NCBI RefSeq assembly: GCF_002086675.1
Contig: NZ_MVIF01000002.1
Coordinates: forward strand, 62,001 to 126,000
Source of the DNA: Mycobacterium persicum
GTDB lineage: Bacteria > Actinomycetota > Actinomycetes > Mycobacteriales > Mycobacteriaceae
Direction: 5' to 3'
Length of the DNA: 64,000 bases
Shown in pieces: positions 27,415 through 38,272 of the stretch. The stretch's first letter is position 1. Every line of letters begins with the position of its first letter. The notes beneath the pieces are model-generated. The model worked only from the letters and a program-made list of their open reading frames with translations, did no database searches and was not told the DNA's origin. The position numbers and the translations under genes were made by a program.

Positions 27415-29004
27415 CTAAATCAACCAGGCCGCGGTGTCCGGCGGCAGCTGTCCGTCGACCAACGGCCCGCTCGCCATGAGCAGCTCACCCGGCGGCAGGG
27501 TCGTCGGGTGACGGCCCGCATTCAAAGCGCACATCAGTCCGCCGCCACGCCGCCGGAATATCAGCGCACCGTCGGGCGCGTCCAGCCAATCGAGTTGGCT
27601 GCCCTCGAATTCGGTTCGCGCTCTTCGCAATTCGAGTGCCCTCCGAAAGAACGACAACGTCGAATCGGGATCTGCGCGTTGCATCTCGACGGTCAACGCG
27701 GCCCATTCGCGCGGTATCGGTAACCAGGTGTCGGCGCACGTCGAAAACCCGAATGGGGGAGCGTCGCCCGACCACGGCAGCGGAACCCGGCACCCGTCGC
27801 GGCCGCGCTCGGTGTGGCCGGAGCGTTTCCACGTCGGGTCCTGCAGCGCCTCGTCGGGCAGGTCCACATCGGGCAGCCCCAGTTCCTGACCGTTGTAGAG
27901 AAATACCGCGCCCGGCAGGGCGAGCATGACCATCGCCATTGCCCGCGCCCGGCGCAGCCCAGCCGCGCCGCCGCCGTAGCGGGTGACCTCCCGTCCCACA
28001 TCGTGGTTGGCCAGCGTCCAGGTAGGCGTGGCGTTTTCTATCGCCGCAGCCGCCAGCGAGTTCTGCACGGCGTCGTGGATCTCGATGGCGTCGAACTCGG
28101 TGCGGGTCAGCCGGAAGTTGAAGCCGAGGTGCAGTTCGTCGGGCCGTACATATTCGGCCCATCGGGTGTTGTCCTGCACCCAGACCTCGCCGACGGTGAC
28201 CGCCCCCGGATAGTCGTCGATAACCGCGCGGATATCGCGGTGAATCGCATGTACCTGCGGGCGGTTGAAACGCGGGTCGTCATCGGTGTGGCGCAAGATC
28301 TTGGCTTCGTCGGCGGCGTCGGGCAGACCAGCGGGCTTGGCCATGCCATGGGCCACGTCGATGCGGAACCCGTCCACCCCGCGTTCCAACCAGAAGCGCA
28401 GTGTCTTCTCGAAGTCGTCGAAAACCTCTGGGTTGTCCCAGTTGAGGTCGGGCTGCTCGGCGTCGAAGAGGTGCAGATACCACTGGCCTGGGTTGCCGTC
28501 CGGTTCGGTCACCCGGGTCCATGCCGGTCCGCCGAAGACCGACTCCCAGTTGTTCGGCGGCAGCGACCCGTCCGGGCCCCGGCCGTCGCGAAAGAAATAG
28601 CGATCCCGCGCGTCGGTGCCAGGACCGGCGGCCAGCGCCGCTTGAAACCACGGGTGCTGGGAGCTGGTGTGGTTGGGCACCACGTCCATGGTGACCTTGA
28701 TGCCGCGCTGATGTGCGGCCGTGACCAGTCGTTCGAACGCTGCCATCCCGCCGAAAAGCGGATCGATGTCCCGAGGGTTGGCAACGTCATAACCGTGGTC
28801 GGCCATCGGCGAGACGGTGACCGGGTTGATCCAGATACCGTCGATACCGAGCTGCTGCAAATATTCCAAGCGTGCCGTGAGCCCGTCGAGGTCACCAACC
28901 CCGTCTCCGTCGCTGTCGGCGAACGAGCGCGGATACACCTGGTAGAACACCGCGTCCGACCACCACGACCGCGGCTGATCTTCTCGATCCACTGCGGCGG
29001 CCAT
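27415..29004 (-). CDS. aglA: Alpha-glucosidase AglA (GH13)
   Basis: This 529-residue GH13 alpha-glucosidase starts at MAAAVDRED. The ATG shares its A with the glbO stop (TGATG), and the longer frame upstream overlaps glbO and is rejected. Conserved regions are DVVPNH (107-112), the nucleophile D216 in GFRIDVAHG, acid/base E273 in TVGEVWV, and NHD at 333-335. The small C-terminal beta domain is present. Length is close to M. tuberculosis AglA (Rv2471). It would hydrolyse alpha-1,4- or alpha-1,6-linked glucose oligomers, probably in the cytosol since no signal peptide is visible. The tie to a haemoglobin gene is conserved but unexplained. Confidence 0.94.
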   Translation of the reverse strand: MAAAVDREDQPRSWWSDAVFYQVYPRSFADSDGDGVGDLDGLTARLEYLQQLGIDGIWINPVTVSPMADHGYDVANPRDIDPLFGGMAAFERLVTAAHQRGIKVTMDVVPNHTSSQHPWFQAALAAGPGTDARDRYFFRDGRGPDGSLPPNNWESVFGGPAWTRVTEPDGNPGQWYLHLFDAEQPDLNWDNPEVFDDFEKTLRFWLERGVDGFRIDVAHGMAKPAGLPDAADEAKILRHTDDDPRFNRPQVHAIHRDIRAVIDDYPGAVTVGEVWVQDNTRWAEYVRPDELHLGFNFRLTRTEFDAIEIHDAVQNSLAAAAIENATPTWTLANHDVGREVTRYGGGAAGLRRARAMAMVMLALPGAVFLYNGQELGLPDVDLPDEALQDPTWKRSGHTERGRDGCRVPLPWSGDAPPFGFSTCADTWLPIPREWAALTVEMQRADPDSTLSFFRRALELRRARTEFEGSQLDWLDAPDGALIFRRRGGGLMCALNAGRHPTTLPPGELLMASGPLVDGQLPPDTAAWLI

Positions 29005-29408
29005 CAAAACGCGGAGTTCACCAACGAGTGGGCTGCCATCTCGAGATAGGCGAGCAACTCGCGGCGGCGCTCGTCGTCCAGGGTCTGTGCGTCGATGGAG
29101 GCGACCGCGGTGTGCATGCACCGCAACCAGGCGTCGCGCTCGATCGGCGTGATCCGAAACGGCATGTGCCGCATCCGCAGCCGGGGATGCCCGCGCTGTT
29201 CGGAGTAGGTTCGCGGGCCGCCCCAATATTGCTCGAGGAACATCCGCAGTCGTTCTTCGGCGCCCGATAGGTCCTTCTCGGGATAGAGCGGACGCAGGAT
29301 CTCGTCTTCGGCGACCTGTTCGTAGAAGCGTGACACGATCGCGTCGAACGTCTTGGCGCCGCCCACGGCGTCGTAGAAGGATTGTTGTTGCGGTTCCATT
29401 GCTTCCAT
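29004..29408 (-). CDS. glbO: Truncated haemoglobin O (group II)
   Basis: This 134-residue protein is very close to M. tuberculosis trHbO, with six extra N-terminal residues. Haem-pocket residues are present: Tyr B10 (Y29), Tyr CD1 (Y42), proximal His F8 (H81, in RMRHMPF) and Trp G8 (W94, in RDAWLR). It binds O2 tightly and is thought to support oxygen chemistry or redox defence at the membrane. A second ATG three codons in (29399) is an alternative start. The stop overlaps the aglA start by one base. Confidence 0.95.
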   Translation of the reverse strand: MEAMEPQQQSFYDAVGGAKTFDAIVSRFYEQVAEDEILRPLYPEKDLSGAEERLRMFLEQYWGGPRTYSEQRGHPRLRMRHMPFRITPIERDAWLRCMHTAVASIDAQTLDDERRRELLAYLEMAAHSLVNSAF

Positions 29409-29472
29409 TGTGGTCTATGAATCGCCGACGTCGCGTGATGTCGATCTCACCTTCGCCTCCGGTCCGAGCATC

Positions 29473-30210
29473 CTAGAGATTGGAGCCAAATCGTCGCTTG
29501 GCGCTCGCCATGTCGGCAGCAAGCCGGTCCAACAGGTCGCGCAGCGGCGACGGCGGCAGGCCTGCGCCACCCGTTTCGAAAGTGCTCAGTTCGACCCCGG
29601 CCTTGGCGCACTCGATGAAAGACCAGGGTATCCCCGGTTCGTCGGCACCCAACCGTTCGGCGATCGTGGCCACCGAACGCTCCTGCACCGCAGCCATCTC
29701 CGCGAGCACCGACATGAGGCGATGCTCGTAGCGGGCGCGGCGCATAGTGGCCTCGTCGCCCGCCAAGTGTTGAGCTGCTGTCCCGATGCTGACGCAGCCG
29801 TCTGATGCCACCGCGAAGCCTTCCCGGCTTGCGGCGGCCGCGATCTCCAACCTTTTCCCGTCGAGGTGCTGCATTCCGCAAATGCAGTCATCTATCGCGC
29901 GCAGTGCGCCTTGGAGCCGTTCGGGCAGTTCTCGGCGCCGAGGCTCCGCGCGATCGGCGGCATCTCGTTCAGCCAATCCTTTCGCTATCCCGCGCTTGGC
30001 GTCCAGCGCGGCTTGCCGGGATCGGGAGAAACTCAGCGCTGCCGGCAACTGTGGATCCGGCTCGGTGATTTCGATGACGCGATTCATCGAGGCGAGCAGT
30101 TCCGCCACGGCGGCACGGGGAGTGAGCGGGTTCCGCGCGGTGTGGCGGTAGCGTTCTGCGGTCGTGTCCTGATCACCGGGATCGCCTGAAGGACCCGAAT
30201 CACCCGGCAT
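29473..30210 (-). CDS. Hypothetical protein, Ala/Arg/Glu-rich
   Basis: This candidate protein of 245 residues has an ATG preceded by AGGAGC at seven bases' distance. It is rich in Ala, Arg and Glu, predicted mainly helical, without signal peptide or membrane segment. I recognise no domain. Two cysteines occur in DDCICGMQHL. It lies 64 bp upstream of glbO on the same strand, a place where M. tuberculosis has no such gene as far as I recall, so it may be an accessory gene. A shadow frame of 121 codons is open on the other strand, and I cannot exclude that neither is coding. Confidence 0.5.
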   Translation of the reverse strand: MPGDSGPSGDPGDQDTTAERYRHTARNPLTPRAAVAELLASMNRVIEITEPDPQLPAALSFSRSRQAALDAKRGIAKGLAERDAADRAEPRRRELPERLQGALRAIDDCICGMQHLDGKRLEIAAAASREGFAVASDGCVSIGTAAQHLAGDEATMRRARYEHRLMSVLAEMAAVQERSVATIAERLGADEPGIPWSFIECAKAGVELSTFETGGAGLPPSPLRDLLDRLAADMASAKRRFGSNL

Positions 30211-30430
30211 GTCGTCAGCTCCTGTTCTTGACCGGCGGATAAGCGCAGCGGGATTTCGACAAGTGATGCCAGTGTTGCACTCCGCTACCGCCGCTGCCGG
30301 CGCCTAGCGGCGGTATCCGTCGGGCAGGGATCAGCTGGCACCCCGGTGTTCACCCGATCGACACGGCGTGGTCCAGGCAATTGGCGTGCGGTCGGCAATA
30401 AATCATGGTGGACTGTTCCGCGGAGGATCT

Positions 30431-31105
30431 ATGGCGCAGGGCAAAAAGCGCCGCGGCCATCGCAATGGCGGTGCCGCGGCAGGTGGAACAGGGCCTGCAA
30501 TCGCGTCATGCCTGCACAGTGCCCACTCCCACCGACCCGCCCTGGGTGTCGAAACCCATCCACCCAACCGCTCAGAAAGCGCATCGATCTGGAACCGCCG
30601 GCGGGTATTGCTGCTGAATTCCACCTACGAGCCGCTCACCGCGTTGCCGATGCGGCGGGCGGTCGTCATGGTGATCTGCGGTAAGGCTGACGTAGTACAC
30701 GACGATCCCGACGGTCCGGTCATCCACTCGGCGACCAGCTCGATCGTGGTGCCATCGGTCATCCAGCTGCGAACCTACGTCCGGGTTCCCTACCGGGCCC
30801 GCGTCCCGATGACCCGTGCTGCGCTGATGCACCGCGATCGCTTCTGCTGCGCCTATTGCGGGGCAAAGGCAGATACCGTCGACCATGTGGTGCCGCGCAG
30901 CCGGGGGGGTGAGCACTCGTGGGAGAACTGCGTCGCGTGCTGCTCGACATGCAATCACCGCAAGGGCGACAAGCTGCTGACCGAACTCGGCTGGTCACTG
31001 CGCCGCAAGCCGCTGCCGCCGACCGGGCAGCACTGGCGGCTGCTGTCCACGGTCAAAGAGCTGGACCCGTCGTGGGAGCGATACCTCGGTGAAGGCGCAG
31101 CCTGA
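30431..31105 (+). CDS. HNH endonuclease-like protein (Rv2469c-like)
   Basis: This 224-residue protein starts at the ATG four bases after CGGAGGA; the frame is open upstream but without ribosome site. The C-terminal half has an HNH domain: CAYCG, then DHVVPRSRGGEHSWENCV, then CCSTCNHRKGDKLL, giving the two zinc CxxC pairs and the H-N-H residues. The N-terminal part is basic and Gly/Ala-rich, and a middle segment (LLNSTYEPLTALPMRRAVVMVI) is typical of this actinobacterial HNH family. It is a predicted nuclease of unknown target. There is no neighbouring restriction or phage gene, and it is conserved in M. tuberculosis, so it is more likely a housekeeping nuclease than part of a defence island. 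Confidence 0.9.
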   Translation: MAQGKKRRGHRNGGAAAGGTGPAIASCLHSAHSHRPALGVETHPPNRSESASIWNRRRVLLLNSTYEPLTALPMRRAVVMVICGKADVVHDDPDGPVIHSATSSIVVPSVIQLRTYVRVPYRARVPMTRAALMHRDRFCCAYCGAKADTVDHVVPRSRGGEHSWENCVACCSTCNHRKGDKLLTELGWSLRRKPLPPTGQHWRLLSTVKELDPSWERYLGEGAA

Positions 31106-31159
31106 TTTTCTGCTGTCCTCAGTGCCCTGACCGGCCTTCGGTGGGATACGGTTTGCGTC

Positions 31160-31396
31160 GTGAACGCTATGGAGATTCACCTCTTGTTCGTCGGAATCCC
31201 GCTGTTGCTGGTGGTCGTGCTGGCATTGATGATCTTCACCCGCAAGGGACCGCACCCGGCGACCTATGAAATGTCGGAGCGTTGGACACATCCACCGATC
31301 CTGTGGGCCGCGACCGACGAAGACGTCGGTGGCTCCCACGGCGGACATGGTTCGTCAGAGTTCTCGGTTGGAGGTGGCGCCAGTGGCACATGGTGA
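31160..31396 (+). CDS. Small single-pass membrane protein (CtaJ-like, Rv2468A-like)
   Basis: This 78-residue protein starts with GTG. Residues about 5-26 form one clear membrane helix ([19 protein letters not shown]) followed by the cytoplasmic-type RKG. The soluble tail has the sequence [16 protein letters not shown] and a Gly/His-rich end. From memory of synteny with the M. smegmatis proteins found in the bcc-aa3 respiratory supercomplex, it may be the cytochrome oxidase-associated subunit CtaJ; I cannot verify this without a search, so no symbol is given. The following gene starts inside its 3' end. Confidence 0.78.
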   Translation: MNAMEIHLLFVGIPLLLVVVLALMIFTRKGPHPATYEMSERWTHPPILWAATDEDVGGSHGGHGSSEFSVGGGASGTW

Positions 31397-31850
31397 CGTT
31401 GCGACGATCGAACCCACCGATCTGCCGAAGGGCTGGGTGATCACCAGCAGCGGCCGGATCTCCGGGGTCACCGAGCCCGGAGACCTGTCGGTGCACTATC
31501 CGTTCCCGACCAAGGACCTCGTGGCTTTGGACGACGCGCTGGTCTACAGCTCGCGGGCGTCCAAGGCTCGCTTCGCCGTCTACCTGGGTGATCTCGGTGG
31601 GGACACCGCCGCACGGGCGCGGGAGATTCTGGCGAAGGTGCCCACCCCCAACGACGCGGTGCTGATCGCGGTTTCACCCAACCAGTCCGTCATCGAGGTG
31701 GTCTACGGCTCGGGGTTGCGAGGTCGCGGTGCCGAGTCGGCTGCGCCGCTCGGCGTGGCCGCCGCGTCGTCGGCATTCGAGCAGGGTCACCTGATCGACG
31801 GGCTGATCAGCGCGATCCGCGTAATCAGTGCCGGGATCTCGGCGGCGTAG
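31347..31850 (+). CDS. DUF5130-type protein (Rv2468c-like)
   Basis: With the ATG at 31347 the protein has 167 residues, matching the length recalled for Rv2468c, and overlaps the membrane protein gene by 50 bases. A better ribosome site (GGAGGTGG) precedes GTG 31383, which would give 155 residues. The body has alternating beta and alpha elements ([23 protein letters not shown], similar in feel to TPM-type folds) and no signal peptide or membrane helix except a weakly hydrophobic end. Function unknown. Conserved coupling with the small membrane protein suggests they work together, possibly around the respiratory chain. Confidence 0.8.
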   Translation: MVRQSSRLEVAPVAHGDVATIEPTDLPKGWVITSSGRISGVTEPGDLSVHYPFPTKDLVALDDALVYSSRASKARFAVYLGDLGGDTAARAREILAKVPTPNDAVLIAVSPNQSVIEVVYGSGLRGRGAESAAPLGVAAASSAFEQGHLIDGLISAIRVISAGISAA

Positions 31851-31862
31851 TTCCAGCCGCGC

Positions 31863-31880
31863 GCGACCGTGCGCGGTCGC
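31863..31880. terminator. Candidate bidirectional hairpin between convergent genes
   Basis: GCGACC (31863-31868) pairs perfectly with GGTCGC (31875-31880) around a six-base loop, 13 bp after the DUF5130 gene and about 50 bp before the pepN stop. There is no U-tract, as is usual in mycobacteria. Confidence 0.45.
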
Positions 31881-31927
31881 ACGCACCTGCGGCGGTTCGC
31901 GATGCAGGCGCGGACGCTACCTGCGCG

Positions 31928-34531
<2,604 letters not shown>

Positions 34532-34685
34532 GGGCTCCAACATATCGGCTGGCGCTACCGGTTCCGACGGATCCTGGTTGCGGTGGCGCCGCGTCGCCGT
34601 GACCCTGGGAACACCCGAACCGCGGCCGTGGTTGTGCTGGACGGTGTTCTCACCGTCTTCGAACTTTGCAGGAGAGGATCGCAGT

Positions 34686-35297
34686 ATGCCCGAAAAGTCT
34701 GTTGCCGATTTCTGGTTCGACCCGCTGTGCCCGTGGGCATGGATCACGTCGCGCTGGATTCTCGAGGTGGAAAAGGTCCGCGATATCGAGGTGAATTTCC
34801 ACGTCATGAGCCTGGCGGTGCTCAACGAAAACCGGGAAGGGCTGCCGGAGCAGTATCGCGAGAACATGACGAGGGCGTGGGGTCCGGTACGGGTGGCGAT
34901 CGCCGCGGAGCAGGCCCACGGCGCTGCCGTATTGGCGCCGCTGTACACCGCGATGGGCACCCGGATTCACAACGAGGGCAACAAGGACCTCGAGGAGGTC
35001 ATCACCCAATCGTTGGCGGAGGTCGGGCTGCCGGCCGAACTGGCCGCGGCCGCTACCACCGATGCCTACGATGATGTCCTGCGCAAGAGCCACCACGCCG
35101 GGATGGATGCCGTGGGTGACGACGTGGGCACGCCGACCATCCACTTCAACGGGATGGCGTTCTTCGGACCGGTGCTGTCGAAGATCCCGCGCGGCGAGCA
35201 GGCCGGCAAGCTCTGGGACGCATCCTTGACGTTCGCCGCCTACCCACACTTCTTCGAGCTCAAGAGGACTCGCACCGAGCGCCCCGAGTTCGAATAG
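34686..35297 (+). CDS. DsbA-fold mycothiol-dependent reductase (Rv2466c-like), CPWA site
   Basis: This 203-residue DsbA-fold protein is nearly identical in pattern to Rv2466c. The thioredoxin-like strand leads to the active site FDPLCPWAW (C15 to A18), a long helical insert follows, and the cis-Pro loop is in [10 protein letters not shown]. In M. tuberculosis the motif is CPWC. Here the second Cys codon is GCA (34737-34739), leaving only the nucleophilic Cys. The orthologue reduces substrates with mycothiol and activates thienopyrimidine nitro compounds, and a monothiol mechanism has been described, so activity may remain. The start ATG follows a weak ribosome site; M. tuberculosis has four more N-terminal residues. 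rpiB follows after 37 bp. Confidence 0.92.
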   Translation: MPEKSVADFWFDPLCPWAWITSRWILEVEKVRDIEVNFHVMSLAVLNENREGLPEQYRENMTRAWGPVRVAIAAEQAHGAAVLAPLYTAMGTRIHNEGNKDLEEVITQSLAEVGLPAELAAAATTDAYDDVLRKSHHAGMDAVGDDVGTPTIHFNGMAFFGPVLSKIPRGEQAGKLWDASLTFAAYPHFFELKRTRTERPEFE

Positions 35298-35334
35298 GCC
35301 GGGCGACGACGACCCGCGGCGGGTGTCGGGCACA

Positions 35335-35823
35335 ATGTCGGGCATGCGCGTCTACCTGGGGTCTGACCATGCCGGATTCGAACTCAAGCAGCACATCATC
35401 GAGCACCTCACGACGTCGGGACACGAACCGGTCGACTGCGGTGCCTTCAGCTACGACGCCGACGACGACTACCCGGCGTTTTGCATCGCCGCCGCGGAAC
35501 GGACGGTGGCCGATCCGGGCAGCTTGGGCATCGTGTTGGGGGGGTCCGGCAATGGTGAGCAAATAGCGGCCAACAAGGTTCCCGGCGCGCGCTGCGCGCT
35601 GGCGTGGAGTGTGCAGACGGCGTCGCTCGCCCGCGAACACAACAATGCTCAGCTGATCGGCATCGGCGGCCGCATGCACACCGTCGCCGAGGCACTAGCC
35701 ATTGTCGATGCGTTTGTGTCCGCGCAATGGTCCAAAGCCGAACGCCATCAGCGCCGAATCGACATTCTCGCCGAATACGAACGCACCCACCAAGCGCCGC
35801 CGGTACCCGGTGCGGTGGCCTGA
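35335..35823 (+). CDS. rpiB: Ribose-5-phosphate isomerase B
   Basis: This 162-residue protein has exactly the length of M. tuberculosis RpiB (Rv2465c). Active-site residues are visible: D11-H12 in GSDHAGFELK, and E75 in GGSGNGEQIAANK, which replaces the catalytic Cys of enterobacterial RpiB as in the M. tuberculosis enzyme. It interconverts ribose-5-phosphate and ribulose-5-phosphate in the pentose phosphate pathway. The chosen ATG gives MSGMRVYLG; ATG codons at 35323 and 35344 also occur. nei2 follows 25 bp downstream. Confidence 0.95.
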   Translation: MSGMRVYLGSDHAGFELKQHIIEHLTTSGHEPVDCGAFSYDADDDYPAFCIAAAERTVADPGSLGIVLGGSGNGEQIAANKVPGARCALAWSVQTASLAREHNNAQLIGIGGRMHTVAEALAIVDAFVSAQWSKAERHQRRIDILAEYERTHQAPPVPGAVA

Positions 35824-35848
35824 GACCTGAACCCAGACAAGGACTGCC

Positions 35849-36655
35849 GTGCCCGAAGGGCATACGTTGCACCGGTTGGCCCGGCTGCATCAGCGCCGGT
35901 TCGCCGGTTCGCCGGTGGCGGTATCCAGCCCCCAGGGCCGCTTCGCCGATTCGGCCGTCGCGGTGGACGGCCGGGTGCTGCGGCGAACCAGTGTGTGGGG
36001 CAAACACCTGTTCCATCACTATGCCGGCGGCGGGATCGTCCATGTGCACCTCGGGCTCTACGGCACCTTCACCGAATGGGAACGTCCGGCGGCCGATCGT
36101 CTTCCCGAACCGGTGGGACAGGTGCGGATGCGCATGATCGGCGCCGAATACGGCACCGACCTACGCGGCCCCACGGTATGCGAGGTGATCGACGAGAGCC
36201 AAGTCGCCGACGTGATTGCCCGGCTAGGGCCCGACCCGCTGCGCCCGGACGCTGACCCGTCGTGGGCGTGGGCCCGAATCATGAAGTCCCGCAGGCCCAT
36301 TGGTGCGCTCCTGATGGACCAGACAGTGATGGCAGGGGTGGGCAACGTCTTTCGCAGCGAGCTGTTGTTCCGTCACCGCATCGACCCCTACCGGACCGGT
36401 CAGCGGATCACCGAGGCAGAGTTCGACGCGGCCTGGACCGACCTGGTGGCCTTGATGAAGGTGGGCCTGCGGCGCGGCAAGATCATTGCCGTCCGCGCCG
36501 AGCACGACCACGGCGCCCCGTCGTACCGCCCGGGCCGGCCCCGCACCTACGTCTATCGGCGCGCGGGCGAGCCATGCCGACTCTGCGGGACCACGGTGCT
36601 TACTGCCGAGCTGGAAGGCCGCAACGTGTTCTGGTGCCCGGCCTGCCAACGGTGA
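35849..36655 (+). CDS. nei2: Endonuclease VIII-like DNA glycosylase/AP lyase Nei2
   Basis: This 268-residue Fpg/Nei protein (Rv2464c length) starts with GTG. After Met removal the catalytic Pro and Glu come from MPEGHTLHRLA. The helix-two-turn-helix part has VMAGVGNVFRSELLF, and the C-terminal zinc finger is C-x2-C-x16-C-x2-C (CRLC to CPAC). It would remove oxidised pyrimidines and cleave the abasic site. It is co-directional with rpiB (25 bp) and convergent with lipP. Confidence 0.94.
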   Translation: MPEGHTLHRLARLHQRRFAGSPVAVSSPQGRFADSAVAVDGRVLRRTSVWGKHLFHHYAGGGIVHVHLGLYGTFTEWERPAADRLPEPVGQVRMRMIGAEYGTDLRGPTVCEVIDESQVADVIARLGPDPLRPDADPSWAWARIMKSRRPIGALLMDQTVMAGVGNVFRSELLFRHRIDPYRTGQRITEAEFDAAWTDLVALMKVGLRRGKIIAVRAEHDHGAPSYRPGRPRTYVYRRAGEPCRLCGTTVLTAELEGRNVFWCPACQR

Positions 36656-36656
36656 C

Positions 36657-36680
36657 GACGCGCGCGCCAGTTTGCGCGTC
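36657..36680. terminator. Candidate hairpin between nei2 and lipP
   Basis: GACGCGC (36657-36663) pairs with GCGCGTC (36674-36680) around a ten-base loop, starting two bases after the nei2 stop. It lies between convergent genes and could serve both. Confidence 0.45.
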
Positions 36681-36727
36681 GGGCATCCGGGTACTCGTTG
36701 ACCGGGTTAGGCCAGGGTTAGGCCGGG

Positions 36728-37912
36728 TCAGCCCGGCGTGACACCGAGCGTCGCGTAGACCTCGTTGCTCATGGCGACGCTGCGCGGGTCGGCGTTGGCC
36801 TTGCTGGCGTCGTAGCGGTTCATCACGTACGCGTAGCCGATCCCGTGTTCCAGATCGACAAACCCGAACGAACCACCGAGGCCGCCGTGGCCGAAGGTGC
36901 GCGGATTTGGGCCGTTGACGGCGCGCTGGTTGAGCATGTAGCCCAATCCCCACCCGTGATCGGCCACCCGCGGACCGAGCACCAGGTCGGTGTCGAAGCC
37001 GCCTTGCGACACCCGGACCAGTTCCATGTGTTCGCGGCTGAGCAGCTTTTCCTGCGCGAGCGCGTTGTAGAACGTCGCCAAACCCAGGGCCGAGACGAGG
37101 CCGTTGGTGCCGGGGAACTCCAGCTCACGCCACAGTTGCATGTCGTTGTTGCCGACTTCGTCGGCGGGGGCGTATCCCATCGAGACCGACAGCGCGGCCT
37201 TGGGGTGTTCGTCCAGGCTGGCCGGGCAGTCGGGGGCTTGCACGTCGGCGAGCATCCCGCGCACCTTCGGCTCGTTCACCATGTCGGCACAGCGATGCTG
37301 TTCGTAGCGGGGCAGGCCGATGTGGATGTCGGCGCCGATCGGTTCGGCGATCTCGGTGCGCAGGTAGTGGCCGATCGTGCGACCGGTGATCCGGCGAAAC
37401 ACTTCGCCGAGGATGAAACCGAACGTGGTCATGTGGTAGCCCTGAGCAGTGCCCGGCTCCCACCAGGGTTCCGCGGCAGCCAGCTGATCGCAGACGAAGT
37501 CCCAATCGGTGACTTGCTCCCAGCTCAGTCGCTTGTTCGGTCCGATCACGCCTGATCGGTGGCTCAGCACCATGGCCACGGTCACGGCTTCCTTGCCCTT
37601 TTGCCCGAACTCGGGCCAATACCGGGCCACCGGTGCCTGCAGGTCCAACTCACCGCGGTCGGCGAGTTGGTGGATGCAGGTAGCCGCCAGGCCCTTGGTG
37701 CCGGATAGCACGTTCGTCAGAGTGTCTTGTCGCCACGGCCGGGTGCCGGCAGCGTCCGCCGAACCGCCCCAGAGGTTGACGACGAGATCGCCGTCCACCC
37801 ATACGGCGACTGCCGCGCCGACTTCCTGGCCCGACCGAAAGTTGCGCTCGAAGGCGTCACGTACTTTGCCGAAGGCGGGTGCGCATGTGCCTTTGACGTC
37901 GGCATTACACAT
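36728..37912 (-). CDS. lipP: Beta-lactamase-fold esterase LipP
   Basis: This 394-residue class-C beta-lactamase-family protein (family VIII esterase type) has the length recalled for LipP (Rv2463). The catalytic SxxK motif is S70-G-T-K73, a following Tyr region is GYHMTTFGFILGEV, and the C-terminal part has FGHGGLGGSFGFVDLEHG, the usual HxG-like motif. It has no signal peptide. It is a likely carboxylesterase; the beta-lactamase fold alone does not imply beta-lactamase activity. It is transcribed on the minus strand, toward nei2. Confidence 0.92.
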   Translation of the reverse strand: MCNADVKGTCAPAFGKVRDAFERNFRSGQEVGAAVAVWVDGDLVVNLWGGSADAAGTRPWRQDTLTNVLSGTKGLAATCIHQLADRGELDLQAPVARYWPEFGQKGKEAVTVAMVLSHRSGVIGPNKRLSWEQVTDWDFVCDQLAAAEPWWEPGTAQGYHMTTFGFILGEVFRRITGRTIGHYLRTEIAEPIGADIHIGLPRYEQHRCADMVNEPKVRGMLADVQAPDCPASLDEHPKAALSVSMGYAPADEVGNNDMQLWRELEFPGTNGLVSALGLATFYNALAQEKLLSREHMELVRVSQGGFDTDLVLGPRVADHGWGLGYMLNQRAVNGPNPRTFGHGGLGGSFGFVDLEHGIGYAYVMNRYDASKANADPRSVAMSNEVYATLGVTPG

Positions 37913-37941
37913 GGCGCACTCCCCCGGGGCAGCTAAGTCTG

Positions 37942-38012
37942 AGCGGGCGACGGGAATCGAACCCGCGTCGCTAGTTTGGAAGACTAGGGCTCTACCATTG
38001 AGCTACGCCCGC
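37942..38012 (-). tRNA. tRNA-Gly (anticodon TCC)
   Basis: Reading the minus strand gives 71 nt: acceptor GCGGGCG paired with CGCCCGC, D-arm GCTC/GAGC, anticodon stem CTAGT/ACTAG with loop CTTCCAA (anticodon TCC), T-loop TTCGATT, and discriminator T. CCA is not encoded. It lies 29 bp upstream of lipP. Confidence 0.95.
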
Positions 38013-38140
38013 ATGCATTAAGTCGAGCGAAACTCTACGTGGTGGCCAAGATCAAATCTAATCGACGCAGGTATGTGACGCGTGTCGCATGCGCTGTCAG
38101 GTCCCCGGAGGTCGCTGCCGGCCCGGTGCCGCCGGGGCCG

Positions 38141-38146
38141 TAGGAT
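38141..38146 (+). promoter_or_regulatory. Candidate -10 element for tRNA-Pro
   Basis: TAGGAT, a good mycobacterial -10 sequence, ends 13 bp before the mature 5' end of the tRNA-Pro gene, a spacing that allows a very short leader. Motif evidence only. Confidence 0.5.
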
Positions 38147-38159
38147 CGCGAGGTCAGCG

Positions 38160-38236
38160 CGGGGTGTAGCGCAGCTTGGTAGCGCATCCGCTTTGGGAGC
38201 GGAAGGCCGCAGGTTCAAATCCTGTCACCCCGACCA
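38160..38236 (+). tRNA. tRNA-Pro (anticodon TGG)
   Basis: A 77-nt cloverleaf: acceptor CGGGGTG paired with CACCCCG, D-arm GCGC/GCGC, anticodon stem TCCGC/GCGGA with loop TTTGGGA (anticodon TGG), T-arm GCAGG TTCAAAT CCTGT, discriminator A, and an encoded CCA. It lies 36 bp before the tig start. Confidence 0.96.
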
Positions 38237-38272
38237 GCCGACCGTCCGGAACGACCATCGAGGAGCACATCC

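Noticed and set aside
30431..31105. HNH gene as a restriction or phage-defence component
   Set aside because: No methyltransferase, recombinase or phage gene is adjacent, and the gene is conserved in place in M. tuberculosis, so a defence role is not supported.
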